Below, one piece after another: positions 62,101 through 64,000 of a DNA stretch of 64,000 nt (position 1 is the first letter of the stretch; each line of letters begins with the position of its first letter). The notes beneath the pieces are model-generated. The model was not told the DNA's origin and ran no database searches. It saw only the letters and a program-made list of their open reading frames with translations. Source of the stretch: Hydractinia symbiolongicarpus (Eukaryota; Cnidaria; Hydrozoa; Anthoathecata; Hydractiniidae); NCBI RefSeq assembly GCF_029227915.1, contig NC_079875.1:992001-1056000 (forward strand), written 5' to 3'. The position numbers and the translations under genes are program-made.

Positions 62101-64000
62101 ATTCAGCGTCTCATCAAAAATGAAAACATTTTTGAAAACTACAAGTCTCATGCGTTTTAGTGGTAAAAAAAAAATTTTAAAAATCGTTCGGGAAATGAGT
62201 TTACTCCCTGGGTACTTTCTTTGTGTACTTTTGACTATACGGGCCGAGTCCAGGATTTACGGGAAATTGCAGGTTTTCGTTTGCCGGCGATTAAACTTCT
62301 TTTATTCAGCGTCTCATCAAAAATGAAAACATTTTTAAAAACTACAAGTCTCATGCGTTTTAGTGGTGAAAAAGTAATTTAAAAAATCGTTCGGGAAATG
62401 AGTTTACTCCCTGGGTACTTTCTTTGTATACATTAGACTATACGGGCCAAGCCCCGGATTTACGGGAAAACGCGGGATTTCGTTTGCCGGCGATTAAACC
62501 TCTTTCATTAAGCGTCTCATCAAAAATGAAAACATTTTTGAAAACTACAAGTCTCATGCGTTTTAGTGGTGAAAAAATAATTTAAAAAATCGTTCGGGAA
62601 ATGAGTTTACTCACAGGGTACTTTCTTTGTATACATTCGACTATACGGGCCAAGCCCGGAATTTACGGGAAATCGTGGGTTTTCGTTTGCTGGCGATTAA
62701 ACCACTTTCATTAAGCGTCTCATGAAAAATGAAAACATTTCTGAAAACTACAAGTCTCATGCCTTTTATTGGTGAAAAAATAATTTGAAAAATCGTTCGG
62801 GAAATAAGTTTACTCACAGGGTACTTTCTTTGTATACATTCGACTATACGGGCCAAGCCCGGGATTTACGGGAAATCGCGGGTTTTCGTTTGCCGGCAAT
62901 TAAACTTCTTTCATTAACCGTCTCATCAAAAATGAAAAAATTTTTGAAAACTACAAGTCTCATGCGTTTTAGTGGTGAAAAAAAAATTAAAAAATCGTTC
63001 GGGAAATGAGTTTACTCCCTGGGTACTTTCTTTGTATACATTCGACTATACGGGCCAAGCCCGGGATTTACGGGAAATCGAGGGATTTTGTTTGCCGGCG
63101 ATTAAACCTCTTTCATTAAGCGTCTCATCAAAAATGAAAACATTTTTGAAAACTACAAGTCTCATGGGCTTTAGTGGTGAAATAATAATTTAAAAATTCG
63201 TTAGGGAAATGAGTTTACTGACTGGGTACTTTCCTTGTATACTTTTGATTATACGGGCCGAGACCGGGATTTACGGGAAATTGCGGGTTTTCGTTTGCCG
63301 GCGATTAAACTTCTTTTATTCAGCGTCCCATCAAATATGAAAATATTTTTGAAAACTACAAGTCTCATGCGTTTTAGTGGTGAAAAAAAAATTAAAAAAT
63401 CGTTCGGGAAATGAGTTTACTCCCTGGGTACTTTCTTTGTATACATTTGACTATACGGGCCGAGTCCGGGATTTACGGGAAATCGCGGATTTTCCTTTGA
63501 GGGCGATTAAACTTCTTTTAATCAGCGTCTCATCAAAAATGAAAACATTTTTAAAAACTACAAGTCTCATGGGCTTTAGTGGTGAAATAATAATTTAAAA
63601 ATTCGTTAGGGAAATGAGTTTACTGACTGGGTACTTTCCTTGTATACTTTTGACTATACGGGCCGAGACCGGGATTTACGGGAAATTGCGGGTTTTCGTT
63701 TGCCGGCGATTAAACTTCTTTTATTCAGCGTCTCATCAAAAATGAAAACATTTTTAAAAACTACAAGTCTCATGGGCTTTAGTGGTGAAATAATAATTTA
63801 AAAAATCGTTTGGGAAATGAGTTTACTCCCTGGGTACTTTCTATGTATACTTTTGACTTTACTGGCCGAGTCCGGGATTTACGGAAAATCGCGGATTTTC
63901 GTTTGCCGGCGATTAAACTTCTTTTATTCAGCGTCCCATCAAATATGAAAATATTTTTGAAAACTACAAGTCTCATGCGTTTAGTGGTAAAAAAATAATA
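59190..64000 (+). repeat. 15-monomer duplication (3042 bp shift), cut by window end
   Basis: About 59190-60958 matches 62232-64000 with a 3042 bp shift. Shared rare variants include CATTAGACTATACGG, CATGCCTTTTATTGG, CTCATGAAAAATG, GAGGGATTTTGTTTGCC, TTTGATTATACGG, TTTTCCTTTGAGGG and CTATGTATAC. The window stops inside the second copy. The monomers at 59.9-61.3 kb resemble those at the window start (0-1 kb). Confidence 0.8.

Larger units (their letters stand above)
34550..64000 (+). repeat. 203-bp satellite array, right arm
   Basis: The same monomer in the same orientation as the left arm, resuming at CAAAAATGAAAAC and running past the window end. It carries the same two variant classes, plus a third common subtype. 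That subtype has CTTTAC instead of CTATAC, CGGAAAATCG instead of CGGGAAATCG, CAAATATGAAAATATT instead of CAAAAATGAAAACATT, and GCGTTTAGTGGTAAAAAAATAATAT (with a missing T) at its end. This subtype is dense at 35.2-46.6 kb and also occurs on the left arm (about 480-620 and 3720-3870), so both arms belong to one array family. No coding sequence is supported. Confidence 0.97.

Noticed and set aside
1-64000. Dozens of 60-107 codon open frames, mostly encoding versions of the same short peptide
   Set aside because: They are one stretch of the satellite monomer read repeatedly. Most begin at TTG or GTG rather than ATG, there are overlapping frames on both strands, the monomer length is not a multiple of three, and the longer ones arise only where an indel joins two monomers.
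1-64000. Ribosomal intergenic spacer repeats
   Set aside because: No rRNA gene or recognisable rRNA segment appears anywhere in the window.

Overview
The window is almost entirely tandem satellite DNA. One monomer of about 203 bp, all copies in the same orientation, fills 1-30768 (about 150 copies by division) and 34550-64000 (about 145 copies). A single 3.78 kb block of unrelated, mostly AT-rich sequence separates the two arms. I found no protein-coding gene that I can support. The short open frames that recur along the arrays are the same stretch of the monomer read again and again. They mostly begin at TTG or GTG and end within about one monomer.

The organism is very probably a eukaryote and the DNA nuclear: long homogeneous satellite arrays with higher-order structure, a non-autonomous DNA transposon with a TA target duplication, a tRNA-like Pol III unit, microsatellite-like tracts and no operons. 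I do not recognise the monomer family or the species. A centromeric, pericentromeric or other heterochromatic location is an inference from the array architecture.

Layout. The left arm (1-30768) shows a 16-monomer period at its start, then nested segmental duplications of 3, 5, 6 and 14 monomers plus a 4.4 kb stretch repeated 9.93 kb away. The central block (30769-34549) holds a purine-rich GGCA-like tract, a tRNA-like sequence on the minus strand, an inverted pair of diverged arms, two copies of a roughly 335 bp repeat (the second split by a 617 bp MITE), a degenerate TAGC tract, a 10-bp hairpin and a GC-rich terminal hairpin. The right arm (34550-64000) shows a 6-monomer repeat, a nearly perfect 22-monomer tandem duplication, then 7-, 6-, 15- and 2-monomer duplications up to the window end.

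The left arm stops inside a monomer and the right arm resumes at the same monomer position with about one base missing, so the central block looks like an insertion into a once continuous array. Within the monomer the notable structure is a set of up to four GGG runs (possible G-quadruplex), two short conserved hairpins, and two linked sequence classes that alternate irregularly.
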